Below are positions 17,537 to 25,338 of a DNA stretch of 64,000 nucleotides, one piece after another. A program made the position numbers and the translations under genes. The stretch lies in contig CAJTYA010000015.1 of assembly GCA_910583985.1 (NCBI GenBank), positions 1 to 64,000 of the forward strand, read 5' to 3'. The notes under the pieces are model-generated. The model was given only the letters and a program-made list of their open reading frames with translations. It did not search any database and was not told the DNA's origin. Position 1 is the first letter of the stretch. The number at the start of each line of letters is the position of its first letter. The DNA is from an uncultured Alistipes sp. (GTDB taxonomy: Bacteria; Bacteroidota; Bacteroidia; Bacteroidales; Rikenellaceae).

Positions 17537-17544
17537 CAAAGATA
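17537..17544 (-). promoter_or_regulatory. -7 promoter box TATCTTTG upstream of the phosphopantetheinyl transferase
   Basis: Exact TAnnTTTG match on the minus strand. It gives either a 5' leader of about 180 bases to ATG 17355 or a short one to the alternative ATG 17487. Confidence 0.5.
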
Positions 17545-17757
17545 GCAAAAATGCCGGAATCGGAAGCATCCGCGGTATTCGGCAGCGACTGAGCGATTCG
17601 CGGAACGGCGAGAAAAAGAAGCGGCACGGTGCCTTGGGATGTGTCTGCAAGCGGTCCCGGCTCGCAGACCGAATCCATCCCGGAGCGGAATTCGGTCGTA
17701 TCGTCCGCAAGGGGTGGGGATGCCCGTCCGGGATGTTTACGAATCGAAAAGATTCGT

Positions 17758-18117
17758 TATATTTGACTCGAAGAACCGGCTTCGCCGCCGCGCACCGGGC
17801 TTACGGCCGACGTTCGCTGTTCTTTTCGCCGAATATATTTTTGGAATATATTTGACTCGAAGAACCGGCTTCGCCGCCGCGCACCGGGCTTACGGCCGAC
17901 GTTCGCTGTTCTTTTCGCCGAATATATTTTTGGAATATATTTGACTCGAAGAACCGGCTATGCCGCCGCGGACCGGGCTTACGCCCGACGTTCGCTGTTT
18001 TTCTCGTCGAATATATTTTTGGAATATATTTGACTCGAAGAACCGGCTATGCTGCCGCGGACCGGGCTTACGCCCGACGTTCGCTGTTTTTCTCGTCGAA
18101 TATAATCCGTATATTTG
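17758..18117 (+). repeat. Tandem array of four 89-bp units, each with a TATATTTG box
   Basis: Four direct repeats with exact 89-base period begin at TATATTTG 17758, 17847, 17936 and 18025. A fifth box at 18110 starts a broken unit. Each unit reads TATATTTGACTCGAAGAAC, then a GC-rich segment with inverted-repeat character (CGAAGAAC at the start answered by GTTCTTTTCG about 50 bases later), then AT-rich TATATTTTTGGAA. Units 1-2 and units 3-4 form two sequence subtypes. TATATTTG fits the -7 promoter consensus, so each unit could start a short structured transcript. Related single or diverged copies occur at 48660-48735 and, on the other strand, at about 36677-36880. Frames through the array encode repetitive DSKNRL peptides and are not taken as genes. 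Confidence 0.9.
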
Positions 18118-18242
18118 TACCCGCACATTTAAAACCGTATGCCTATGAAGAAATAACAGCATTTCGATTTTTTGATTTTAACGGTACCGTCCACGCACGA
18201 AAAGCGCCGGTACATACATATAAAAAGCGTTATTTTTATTCT

Positions 18243-18357
18243 GGTCGCTAAAACTTCCACTTTTACAGGACCCCGAAGAATAAAGTTTGACGCTCACGTG
18301 TCTCACGTGGGCTTTATTCTGTTGTCGGGGTACGGGTTGTGGAAGACCTTAGCGACC
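18243..18357 (+). ncRNA. Candidate rod-shaped structured RNA (6S-like?)
   Basis: 115 bases fold back on themselves through five successive helices. They are GGTCGCTAA/TTAGCGACC (18243-51 with 18349-57), TTCCAC/GTGGAA (18255-60 with 18339-44), ACCCCGA/TCGGGGT (18270-76 with 18325-31), AGAATAAAG/CTTTATTCT (18277-85 with 18312-20) and CACGTG/CACGTG (18295-300 with 18304-09, triloop tct). A 9/7-base internal bubble sits between helices 2 and 3. A long hairpin with a central bubble is the shape of 6S RNA, and the length suits the short Bacteroidota forms. A -7-like TATTTTTA at 18231-18238 would start transcription near the first helix. Alternatively it is a regulatory 5' leader of the lipoprotein gene. 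Confidence 0.6.
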
Positions 18358-18370
18358 GAAGACGAAATAT

Positions 18371-18422
18371 TGTCCCACGTTTTTTATGTGTTTTACTTTC
18401 CCGAACTCATTGCCGTGGGACA
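18371..18422 (+). promoter_or_regulatory. 9-bp inverted repeat upstream of the lipoprotein gene
   Basis: TGTCCCACG (18371-79) pairs perfectly with CGTGGGACA (18414-22). The first arm is followed by a T run (TTTTTT), which may end the upstream RNA. The stem lies 20 bases before the lipoprotein ATG. Role unknown. Confidence 0.4.
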
Positions 18423-18442
18423 GGCGCAAACATTTGACAAGC

Positions 18443-18994
18443 ATGAAAAATACACGTTTTTTCTTCCGGGTACTCTGCCTTTTCTCGATTTGTACGCTCG
18501 CCTCGTGCGGCGTTTCGAAGAGGAGCCTCAAGCAAAGCAACAAGGCACTGACGCAGGCATTGCAGGCTTCGGCCGAAAAGACCAAGGCCGAAGCGTTGAA
18601 ACTCTATTCCGACACCTCGATCCCGGAGGGGCAGGCGCGCGAAAGCGTCAGCCGCGACAAGCCGGGTCAGACGGCGCTCGAACAGACCATCATCCGCTGG
18701 GCCATCGACTCCGATCCGCAAGGCGCGCGGGTTTTCTATCGCGTGATTTCGAGCATCCCCGCCGTCGTGAAAAACACGAACGAGACCGCCCTGATGACGA
18801 CGCCTTACGAGGAGACCCGTGCGTTCAACATTCTGGGACTTACCTATGAAAATTCGCGCGACGTGCAAATCGAAATCAAAGTCGTCAAGTCTGGCTACGA
18901 GCCCCAAATCAAGCGCTTCAACGTGCGTCAGGCGCTCGACCAGCAGGAAATCAGCAGTTATTTCATGCTGGTGCCCAAAGAGGAAAAAGAGTAG
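18443..18994 (+). CDS. Small lipoprotein of unknown function
   Basis: 183 residues from ATG 18443. The N-terminus has a type II signal peptide with lipobox LASC (Cys at about residue 22), so the mature protein is lipid-anchored. The rest is one soluble domain with a Lys/Ala/Glu-rich helix (about 30-50) and a predicted beta-rich C-terminal half (VQIEIKVVKSGYEPQI). The sequence GARVFYRVISSIP followed by TPYEETRAFNILGLTYEN suggests a PEGA-like or surface-layer-type fold, but I do not recognise a family with confidence. It stands alone and ends in a good terminator. Confidence 0.75.
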   Translation: MKNTRFFFRVLCLFSICTLASCGVSKRSLKQSNKALTQALQASAEKTKAEALKLYSDTSIPEGQARESVSRDKPGQTALEQTIIRWAIDSDPQGARVFYRVISSIPAVVKNTNETALMTTPYEETRAFNILGLTYENSRDVQIEIKVVKSGYEPQIKRFNVRQALDQQEISSYFMLVPKEEKE

Positions 18995-19017
18995 CGTGCT
19001 CCGAGGGAGCGAATGCG

Positions 19018-19050
19018 ATCGGATCGTCTTTTACGGCGATCCGATTTTTT
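19018..19050 (+). terminator. Rho-independent terminator after the lipoprotein gene
   Basis: 9-bp stem (ATCGGATCG 19018-26 with CGATCCGAT 19037-45) followed by six T. It lies 24 bases past the stop. Confidence 0.85.
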
Positions 19051-19634
19051 CGTGTCCGTTTTCCGGTCGCGTCGCAGGGCTGCGGTTCGTGCCGCCGATA
19101 CCGTTCGGGACGAAGCGGTACAGCAGGAGGCTTCGTGCGCTTGCGTCCCCGTTTCCCGTCGGTCGGGAGAGATCGGACGGCATCGTTCGCACAACGGCTG
19201 CGCAGAGTGTCGGTCCGGTTCCCTTCGACGATTTTCTCGTGCCGAAAAACGAGGGTGAGGGGGCTACGGTGCGGTCTCGTCTGCACCGAGGATTTGCCCG
19301 GCTCGAACTACGGGGCCCGAAAGTCGGGAACGTTTTGCGGCACGATCCGGCTTGGGACGATAGGGCGCGGGTATTCGCTCGGCGGGAAGTGCGCGACGAT
19401 GGTTTCGCGTTCGGAGAATGGATTGTCTCGTCGCAGGTCGTGCGGAACGCTGAGCCGGTCCGGAAAATTATTCCCGTATGCGGGAGCGTTCGGGGCAGGA
19501 AGCGGAACGTTTTCTGTTGTCGGAGGGAGGCTGTGCGGAGGACACTGGTTGCGCAAAATGCGATGGCGTCCTCGACGGGGTGTCCGCACACAGAATGTCG
19601 GTTCGGAAATGCGTTTTCCCGTTCCGCAGCGCAT
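19051..19634. other. Intergenic region between convergent terminators
   Basis: About 580 GC-rich bases between the lipoprotein terminator and the carB terminator. No recognisable gene, promoter box or repeat. Confidence 0.5.
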
Positions 19635-19669
19635 AAAGGGGAAGGAACCGCCGAAGCGGTTCCTTCCCC
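19635..19669 (-). terminator. Rho-independent terminator after carB
   Basis: 14-bp perfect stem (19638-51 with 19656-69) with a stable TTCG loop on the minus strand, followed by TTTATG. It lies 44 bases after the carB stop. Confidence 0.9.
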
Positions 19670-19712
19670 TGTTAGAAGCGTCGCATTTGGGCAGCGTCGC
19701 GGCGGAACGGGT

Positions 19713-22700
19713 TTAGTATTCGTTCCAGCTTTTGATCTTGATGTCCTTTTTGTCCAACTTGCAGAAGGCGGTGATGAACGCGCTGGCCAGCCGGGCGTTG
19801 GTAATCAGCGGAATGTTGAAGTCGATGGCGCTGCGCCGGATCGTGTAGTCGTTGCTCAGCTCGGTTTTCGAGAGGTCCTTGGGAATGTTGACCACCAGAT
19901 CGATCTTCTTTTCCTTGATGTAGGTCAGTGTGTTGGGCTGGTCCGGCTGGTCGGGCCAGTGGAGCACGGTGGCCTGCACGCCGTTCTTGGCGAGGAAGTC
20001 GGCCGTGCCCCTCGTCGCGAAGATGTTGTAGCCGCGGCTCTGGAGCGCCTTGGCCGCCGAGAGCATGTCCATCTTCGACCGCGAATCGCCCGTCGAGAGC
20101 AGCACGTTCTTTTCGGGGATGGCGTACCCTACCGACATCATCGATTTGAGGATGGCTTCGTGGAACGTTTCGCCGATGCAGCCCACCTCGCCGGTCGACG
20201 CCATTTCGACGCCCAGCACCGGGTCGGCCTTCTGCAGGCGGGAGAACGAGAACTGCGGCGCCTTGATGCCCACGTAGTCGAGCTCGAAGGCCGACTTGTG
20301 CGGCACGTCGGGTTCCACGCCGAGCATCACCTTCGTGGCGATGTCGATGAAGTTGACCTTGAGCACCTTCGAAACGAACGGGAAGCTCCGCGAGGCGCGC
20401 AGGTTGCACTCGATGACCTTGATTTCGTTGTCCTTGGCCATGAGCTGCATGTTGAACGGGCCCGAAATGTTCAGCATGCGGGCCACTTCGCGGGCGATCT
20501 TCTTGATGCGCCGCATCGTTTCGACGTACATTTTCTGGGGCGGGAACACCATCGTCGCATCGCCGGAGTGCACGCCGGCAAATTCGACGTGTTCGGAGAT
20601 GGCGTAGATGAGCACTTCGCCGTTTTTGGCCACCGCGTCGATTTCGACCTCCTTGGCGTGTTCGATGAATTCGGTCACGACGACCGGATACTGTTTCGAT
20701 ACGTTGGTGGCCAGCGTGAGGAAGTGTTGCAGCTCCTCGCGGTTCGAGACGACGTTCATCGCGGCGCCCGACAGCACGTAGGAGGGCCGGATGAGCACCG
20801 GGAAACCCACCTCGTCGACGAAGCGGTAGATGTCGTCCATCGTCGTGAGTTCCCTCCAGCGGGGCTGGTCCACGCCGATTTCGTCGAGCATGGCCGAGAA
20901 CTTGTGGCGGTCTTCGGCATGGTCGATGTCGGTGGCCGACGTGCCGAGGATGGGGACGTGCTGCGACTGGAGCCGCATGGCCAGATTGTTCGGGATCTGC
21001 CCCCCGGTCGAGACGATCACCCCGCGCGGGATTTCCAGATCGGTGATGTCGAGCACGCGTTCGAGCGTCAGTTCGTCGAAATAGAGCCTGTCGCAGGTGT
21101 CGTAGTCTGTCGAGACGGTTTCGGGGTTGTAGTTGATCATCACCGAGCGCAGGCCTTGGCTGCGGATCGTGTTGAGCGCGCTCACGCTGCACCAGTCGAA
21201 CTCGACCGAGCTGCCGATGCGGTAGGCTCCCGAACCGAGCACGATCACCGAACGGTTGTCGTGCGCGAAGTCGATGTCGTGCGCCGAGCCGTCGTAGGTG
21301 ACGTACAGGTAGTTGGTCATGGCCGGATATTCGGCCGCCAGCGTGTCGATCTGCTTGACGAAGGGTGTGATGCCGCGCATCTTGCGGTAGCGGCGCACGG
21401 TGAGCATGTCGTCTTCGATCGTCGCGGGCGAGCTTTTGGCCACGGTACGGGCCAGCTGGAAGTCCGAGAATCCGCGCCGTTTGGCTTCCCGGAGCAGTTC
21501 GTCGGGTACGTGGGTGATGTTGTTGTGGCGTTCGAGCTCGTTCTCGATGCGGATGATGTTCCGCAGCTTTTCGAGGAACCAGCGGTCGATTTTCGTCAGC
21601 TCGTGGATGCGTTCGACCGTATAGCCGTTTTTGAGCGCGTGGGCGATGACGAAGATGCGCTTGTCGGTGGGGTGGGTCAGTGCGGCGTCGATGTCCTCGA
21701 CTTCGAACTCCTTGTTGGCCACGAAACCGTGCATGCCCTGTCCGATCATGCGGAGGCCTTTCTGGATCGCCTCCTCGAAGTTGCGGCCGATGGCCATCAC
21801 CTCGCCCACGGATTTCATGCTCGATCCCAGTTCGCGCGAGACGCCCTTGAACTTGCCGAGGTCCCAGCGCGGGATTTTGCAGACGATGTAGTCCAGCGCG
21901 GGCTCGAAGCAGGCTGTCGTGCTTTTGGTGACGTTGTTCTTGAGCTCGTGCAGACCGTAGCCCAGTCCCAGCTTGGCCGCGATGAAGGCCAGCGGATAGC
22001 CCGTCGCCTTGGAGGCGAGGGCCGAGGAGCGGCTCAGGCGGGCGTTGACCTCGATGACGCGGTAGTCTTCCGAGTTGGGGTCGAGGGCGTACTGCACGTT
22101 GCACTCGCCCACGACGCCGACGTGGCGGATGATCTTGATGGCCAGTTCCCGGAGCTTGTGGTACTCGGCGTTGGAGAGCGTCTGCGACGGCGCCACGACG
22201 ATGCTCTCGCCGGTGTGGATGCCCAGCGGGTCGAAGTTCTCCATGTTGCAGACCGTGATGCAGTTGTCGTAGCGGTCGCGCACCACTTCGTATTCCACCT
22301 CTTTCCAGCCCTTGAGCGATTTTTCGACGAGAATCTGCGGCGAGTACGAAAAGGCCTTGTTGGCCAGCGTTTCGAGCTCGTCGTCGTTGTCGCAGAAGCC
22401 CGAACCGAGACCGCCGAGCGTGTAGGCCGCGCGGATGATGACCGGATAGCCCAGTTCGCGGGCCACGCGCTTGGCTTCGGCCACCGAGGTGACGGCCTCG
22501 CTCTTGATCGTCTTGACGTCGATTTCGTCGAGCTTTTCGACGAATTTTTCGCGGTCCTCCGTGTCGATGATGGCCTGCACGGGCGTGCCGAGCACCTGCA
22601 CGCCGTACTTTTCGAGTACGCCGTTGCGGAAGAGCGTCACCCCGCAGTTCAGCGCGGTCTGGCCGCCGAAGGCCAGCAGGATGCCCTGCGGACGTTCCTT

Positions 22701-22937
22701 CTCGATCACTTTTTCGACGTATTCGGGCGTGACGGGCAGGAAGTAGACCTTGTCGGCGATGTTTTCCGACGTCTGGATCGTGGCGATGTTCGGGTTGATG
22801 AGTACGGTGTATATTCCCTCCTCCTTGAGCGCCTTGAGCGCCTGCGAGCCCGAATAGTCGAATTCGCCGGCCTCTCCGATTTTCAGGGCGCCCGATCCCA
22901 GCAGGATCACTTTTTCTATCTTATTGTCGTTTCGCAT
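19713..22937 (-). CDS. carB: Carbamoyl phosphate synthase large subunit
   Basis: 1,074 residues, full length. It makes carbamoyl phosphate from bicarbonate, ATP and the ammonia delivered by CarA, for pyrimidines and arginine. The two duplicated ATP-grasp halves are evident: the N-terminal VILLGSGALKIGEAGEFDYS is repeated as VIVLGSGAYRIGSSVEFDW near residue 560. Each half has a glycine-rich loop (GGLGSG in the first, LSGAAM in the second). The C-terminal MGS-like regulatory domain covers about 930-1074. It overlaps carA by 17 bases, so the subunits are cotranslated. Confidence 0.97.
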   Translation of the reverse strand: MRNDNKIEKVILLGSGALKIGEAGEFDYSGSQALKALKEEGIYTVLINPNIATIQTSENIADKVYFLPVTPEYVEKVIEKERPQGILLAFGGQTALNCGVTLFRNGVLEKYGVQVLGTPVQAIIDTEDREKFVEKLDEIDVKTIKSEAVTSVAEAKRVARELGYPVIIRAAYTLGGLGSGFCDNDDELETLANKAFSYSPQILVEKSLKGWKEVEYEVVRDRYDNCITVCNMENFDPLGIHTGESIVVAPSQTLSNAEYHKLRELAIKIIRHVGVVGECNVQYALDPNSEDYRVIEVNARLSRSSALASKATGYPLAFIAAKLGLGYGLHELKNNVTKSTTACFEPALDYIVCKIPRWDLGKFKGVSRELGSSMKSVGEVMAIGRNFEEAIQKGLRMIGQGMHGFVANKEFEVEDIDAALTHPTDKRIFVIAHALKNGYTVERIHELTKIDRWFLEKLRNIIRIENELERHNNITHVPDELLREAKRRGFSDFQLARTVAKSSPATIEDDMLTVRRYRKMRGITPFVKQIDTLAAEYPAMTNYLYVTYDGSAHDIDFAHDNRSVIVLGSGAYRIGSSVEFDWCSVSALNTIRSQGLRSVMINYNPETVSTDYDTCDRLYFDELTLERVLDITDLEIPRGVIVSTGGQIPNNLAMRLQSQHVPILGTSATDIDHAEDRHKFSAMLDEIGVDQPRWRELTTMDDIYRFVDEVGFPVLIRPSYVLSGAAMNVVSNREELQHFLTLATNVSKQYPVVVTEFIEHAKEVEIDAVAKNGEVLIYAISEHVEFAGVHSGDATMVFPPQKMYVETMRRIKKIAREVARMLNISGPFNMQLMAKDNEIKVIECNLRASRSFPFVSKVLKVNFIDIATKVMLGVEPDVPHKSAFELDYVGIKAPQFSFSRLQKADPVLGVEMASTGEVGCIGETFHEAILKSMMSVGYAIPEKNVLLSTGDSRSKMDMLSAAKALQSRGYNIFATRGTADFLAKNGVQATVLHWPDQPDQPNTLTYIKEKKIDLVVNIPKDLSKTELSNDYTIRRSAIDFNIPLITNARLASAFITAFCKLDKKDIKIKSWNEY

Positions 22938-24012
22938 TTTCGATGTTTTGAATGAAGTCGTCGAACAGAAATTCGGTATCTACGGGTCCGCCCGATGCTT
23001 CGGGGTGGAACTGTACGGAGAAGAAGGGCTTGCTCTTGTGACGGATGCCTTCGCTGGTTCCGTCGTTGAGGTTGACGAAGTAGGGTTCCCAGTCCGCGCC
23101 GAGCGTGGTCGTGTCGACGGCGTAACCGTGGTTCTGCGAGGTGATGACGGCCCGGTCGGTGCCCACCATGAGGGCCGGCTGGTTGTGGCTGCGGTGGCCA
23201 TACTTGAGTTTGAACGTCCGGGCGCCGGCCGCCATCGACAGCAACTGGTTGCCCAGACAGATGCCGAAGATCGGCTTGCCGAGCGCGATGGCCTTCTCGA
23301 TGTGGGCGACCGTCGTCTTGCATTGCTGCGGATCGCCGGGGCCGTTGGAGAGCATCACGCCGTCGTAGTCGATCTGCGTGAAGTCGTAGTCCCACGGGAC
23401 GCGGATCACCGTGGCGTCCCGCCGGCACAGGCAGCGGACGATGTTGTATTTGCAGCCGCAGTCGACCAATACGATCCGATGCTTCCCGTTGCCGTAGGTT
23501 TCGACCGTCCGGGTACTCACCTGCGCGACGAGGTTTTCCCGGTTCGGGTCCTCGAACCCGGCGGGTTCCGGCGTGCCCTCGACAAGTATTTTGCCGAGCA
23601 TGACGCCCCGTTCGCGGATGATTTTGGTGATCTGGCGCGTGTCGACGCCGTAGAGGGCGGGCACGCCGTTGTCTTCGAGCCACCGGCCGAGGCTTTCGAC
23701 GGCGTTCCAGTGGCTGTGTTCGAACGAATAGTCCGAGACGACGAGGCCCCGGACGTGGATGCGGTCCGACTCGAAAAAGCGCAGCATGCCGTTCTCTTCG
23801 GCGAAGGCCGGGACGCCGTAATTTCCGATCAGAGGATAGGTGATGACCAGAATCTGGCCGCGGTAGGAGGGATCTGTCAGGCTTTCGGGATAGCCGGTCA
23901 TCGCGGTGTTGAAAACCACTTCGCCCGACAGGGAAGTTTCGGCTCCGAACGAGTGGCCCGCGAATTGGGTTCCGTCTTCGAGGACGAGACGGGCGGTTTT
24001 TTTGTCAGACAT
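22921..24012 (-). CDS. carA: Carbamoyl phosphate synthase small subunit
   Basis: 363 residues. Glutaminase subunit that supplies ammonia to CarB. The N-terminal CPSase domain begins RLVLEDGTQFAGHSFGA. The C-terminal class I amidotransferase domain has the nucleophile cysteine in FGICLGNQLLSMA and the His-Glu pair in VQFHPEASGGP. It precedes and overlaps carB. A 5' leader of about 65 bases runs from the promoter box at 24085-24092; a 7-bp stem can form early in it, but it has no T run and no leader peptide. Confidence 0.97.
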   Translation of the reverse strand: MSDKKTARLVLEDGTQFAGHSFGAETSLSGEVVFNTAMTGYPESLTDPSYRGQILVITYPLIGNYGVPAFAEENGMLRFFESDRIHVRGLVVSDYSFEHSHWNAVESLGRWLEDNGVPALYGVDTRQITKIIRERGVMLGKILVEGTPEPAGFEDPNRENLVAQVSTRTVETYGNGKHRIVLVDCGCKYNIVRCLCRRDATVIRVPWDYDFTQIDYDGVMLSNGPGDPQQCKTTVAHIEKAIALGKPIFGICLGNQLLSMAAGARTFKLKYGHRSHNQPALMVGTDRAVITSQNHGYAVDTTTLGADWEPYFVNLNDGTSEGIRHKSKPFFSVQFHPEASGGPVDTEFLFDDFIQNIENAKRQ

Positions 24013-24084
24013 TATTTATCAGTAAGTTATGAATTTTCGTCACTTGCTGAAACTGTCCTCTGGCTCAGAATAGTTTCTGAACTG

Positions 24085-24092
24085 CAAAAGTA
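24085..24092 (-). promoter_or_regulatory. -7 promoter box TACTTTTG of carAB
   Basis: Exact TAnnTTTG match 72 bases upstream of the carA ATG. Confidence 0.65.
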
Positions 24093-24487
24093 CGGATAGA
24101 TTTTCGATTGTGCAAGCCGTCGGGCAAAAGTTTCTTCGTTCGGACGGAAGACCTCCCCTCGGACGGGGGTGGCTGCGGCAAAAAGGGTTTTAATTTTCTC
24201 CGGCGGTCCGAACGGAACGGGGGTGCCGGTTTCCTTTCGTCGGGAAAAGGCGCTGCGCGCGACCGCATCGGCCGATAGCAGGCCGTACCGTGCGGAGAAC
24301 GGCCGGACCGATGTCCTTTCGACCGGAAAACCGCCTCGTCTCGCACGGGAGCGTCTTCGCGGTTCGGTGCGGCATCGTGCCGCGATCCGTCGGAAATATG
24401 GCAGGGTATCGTCGGGGAGCCGGTTCCGCCGGGACGAACCAGGACCGGCCCGACAGCTGCGGTTCTTTTTCGTCGAATATATTTTGG
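24093..24487. other. Intergenic region between carA and the RNA methyltransferase
   Basis: About 395 bases without a recognisable gene. Its right end (about 24455-24487) contains GGTTCTTTTTCGTCGAATATATTTTGG. This matches the 3' end of the 89-bp repeat family (written here as overlapping pieces GTTCTTTTTCG, TCGAATATATTTT) and leads directly into the promoter box of the next gene. Confidence 0.5.
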
Positions 24488-24495
24488 TATCTTTG
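24488..24495 (+). promoter_or_regulatory. -7 promoter box TATCTTTG of the RNA methyltransferase gene
   Basis: Exact TAnnTTTG match 51 bases upstream of the ATG at 24547, at the end of a partial copy of the intergenic repeat. Confidence 0.7.
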
Positions 24496-24546
24496 CCTCG
24501 TCTTTCCTGCGGGGAGACGCTTTTTCAGCCATCAATCCGGAAAACC

Positions 24547-25302
24547 ATGCCGACCAAATCGGAAATCGCTTTCGTCCGTTCGCTCGCTTCGAAAAAGGGG
24601 CGCGTCGCTTCGGGCCTGTTCGTCGCCGAGGGAGCCAAGCTCGTGGGCGAGATTCTCGCCTCGGATTTCGCCGTGCGCAAACTGTTCGTTCGCGACGGTG
24701 CCGCCCTGTCCGGCGTCGGGCGCGTCGAAACCGAGACGGTCTCGGACCACGACATGGAACGCCTCGGCCTGCTCCGGACGCCGACCGATGCGCTGGCGCT
24801 CGTCGAAATGCCCCGTTATGCTCTGCCCTCCGATCCGGGAGGCGATGCGCTGGCGCTGTTGCTCGACGATGTGCAGGACCCCGGCAATCTGGGAACGATC
24901 GTCCGGCTGGCCGACTGGTTCGGCATCCGCGACGTTTTCTGCTCGCCCGCTTCGGCCGACTGTTTCAATCCGAAGGTCGTGCAGGCGACGATGGGCGCCG
25001 TGCTCCGGGTGCGGGTCCACTACACCGATCCGGTCGCGCTGCTGCGACGTGCCGCTGCCGGGGGCGTGCCGGTGTACGGGACGTTTCTCGACGGCGAGGA
25101 TATTTATGCCGCGGAGCTCTCGGCGACGGGGATTCTGGTCATGGGCAACGAGGGCAACGGTATCGGTCCCGACGTGGCGGAGCAGATCGCCCGCCGGCTC
25201 TACATTCCTCCTTTCCCCACGGCGGCCCCGACGTCCGAGTCGCTCAATGTGGCCGTCGCTGCGGCCGTGGCCGTCGCCGAATTCCGCCGTCGGTTGCGTT
25301 GA
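24547..25302 (+). CDS. TrmH/SpoU-family RNA 2'-O-methyltransferase
   Basis: 251 residues. The small N-terminal substrate-binding domain begins SEIAFVRSLASKKGR, as in TrmH-like enzymes. The SPOUT catalytic domain has all three motifs: motif 1 DVQDPGNLGTIVRLADWFG, motif 2 LVMGNEGNGIG, and motif 3 IPPFPTAAPTSESLNVAVA. It should methylate a ribose in rRNA or tRNA with S-adenosylmethionine as donor; the target base cannot be told. It converges on the NSS transporter gene, 36 bases apart. Confidence 0.92.
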   Translation: MPTKSEIAFVRSLASKKGRVASGLFVAEGAKLVGEILASDFAVRKLFVRDGAALSGVGRVETETVSDHDMERLGLLRTPTDALALVEMPRYALPSDPGGDALALLLDDVQDPGNLGTIVRLADWFGIRDVFCSPASADCFNPKVVQATMGAVLRVRVHYTDPVALLRRAAAGGVPVYGTFLDGEDIYAAELSATGILVMGNEGNGIGPDVAEQIARRLYIPPFPTAAPTSESLNVAVAAAVAVAEFRRRLR

Positions 25303-25338
25303 TAATAATTAGGATGCGTTCGCCGAGGTCCCGTCCGG

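Noticed and set aside
17639..17944. Repetitive small proteins encoded by the 89-bp array
   Set aside because: Because 89 is not a multiple of three, each unit is read in a different frame. The apparent peptides are a by-product of the repeat, whose -7 boxes and hairpins argue for a nucleic-acid role.
17758..18117. CRISPR array
   Set aside because: The repeats are contiguous 89-bp units without variable spacers, and there are no cas genes.
18819..22955. Very long plus-strand open frame (about 1,378 codons) antisense to carB
   Set aside because: It mirrors the codon structure of carB on the other strand, a common effect in GC-rich genes. It has a composition unlike protein (Val/Asp/Arg/His-rich, no domains). 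carB is certain.
24012..24092. Pyrimidine-responsive attenuator before carA
   Set aside because: Only one short stem without a T run and no leader peptide were found in the roughly 65-base leader.
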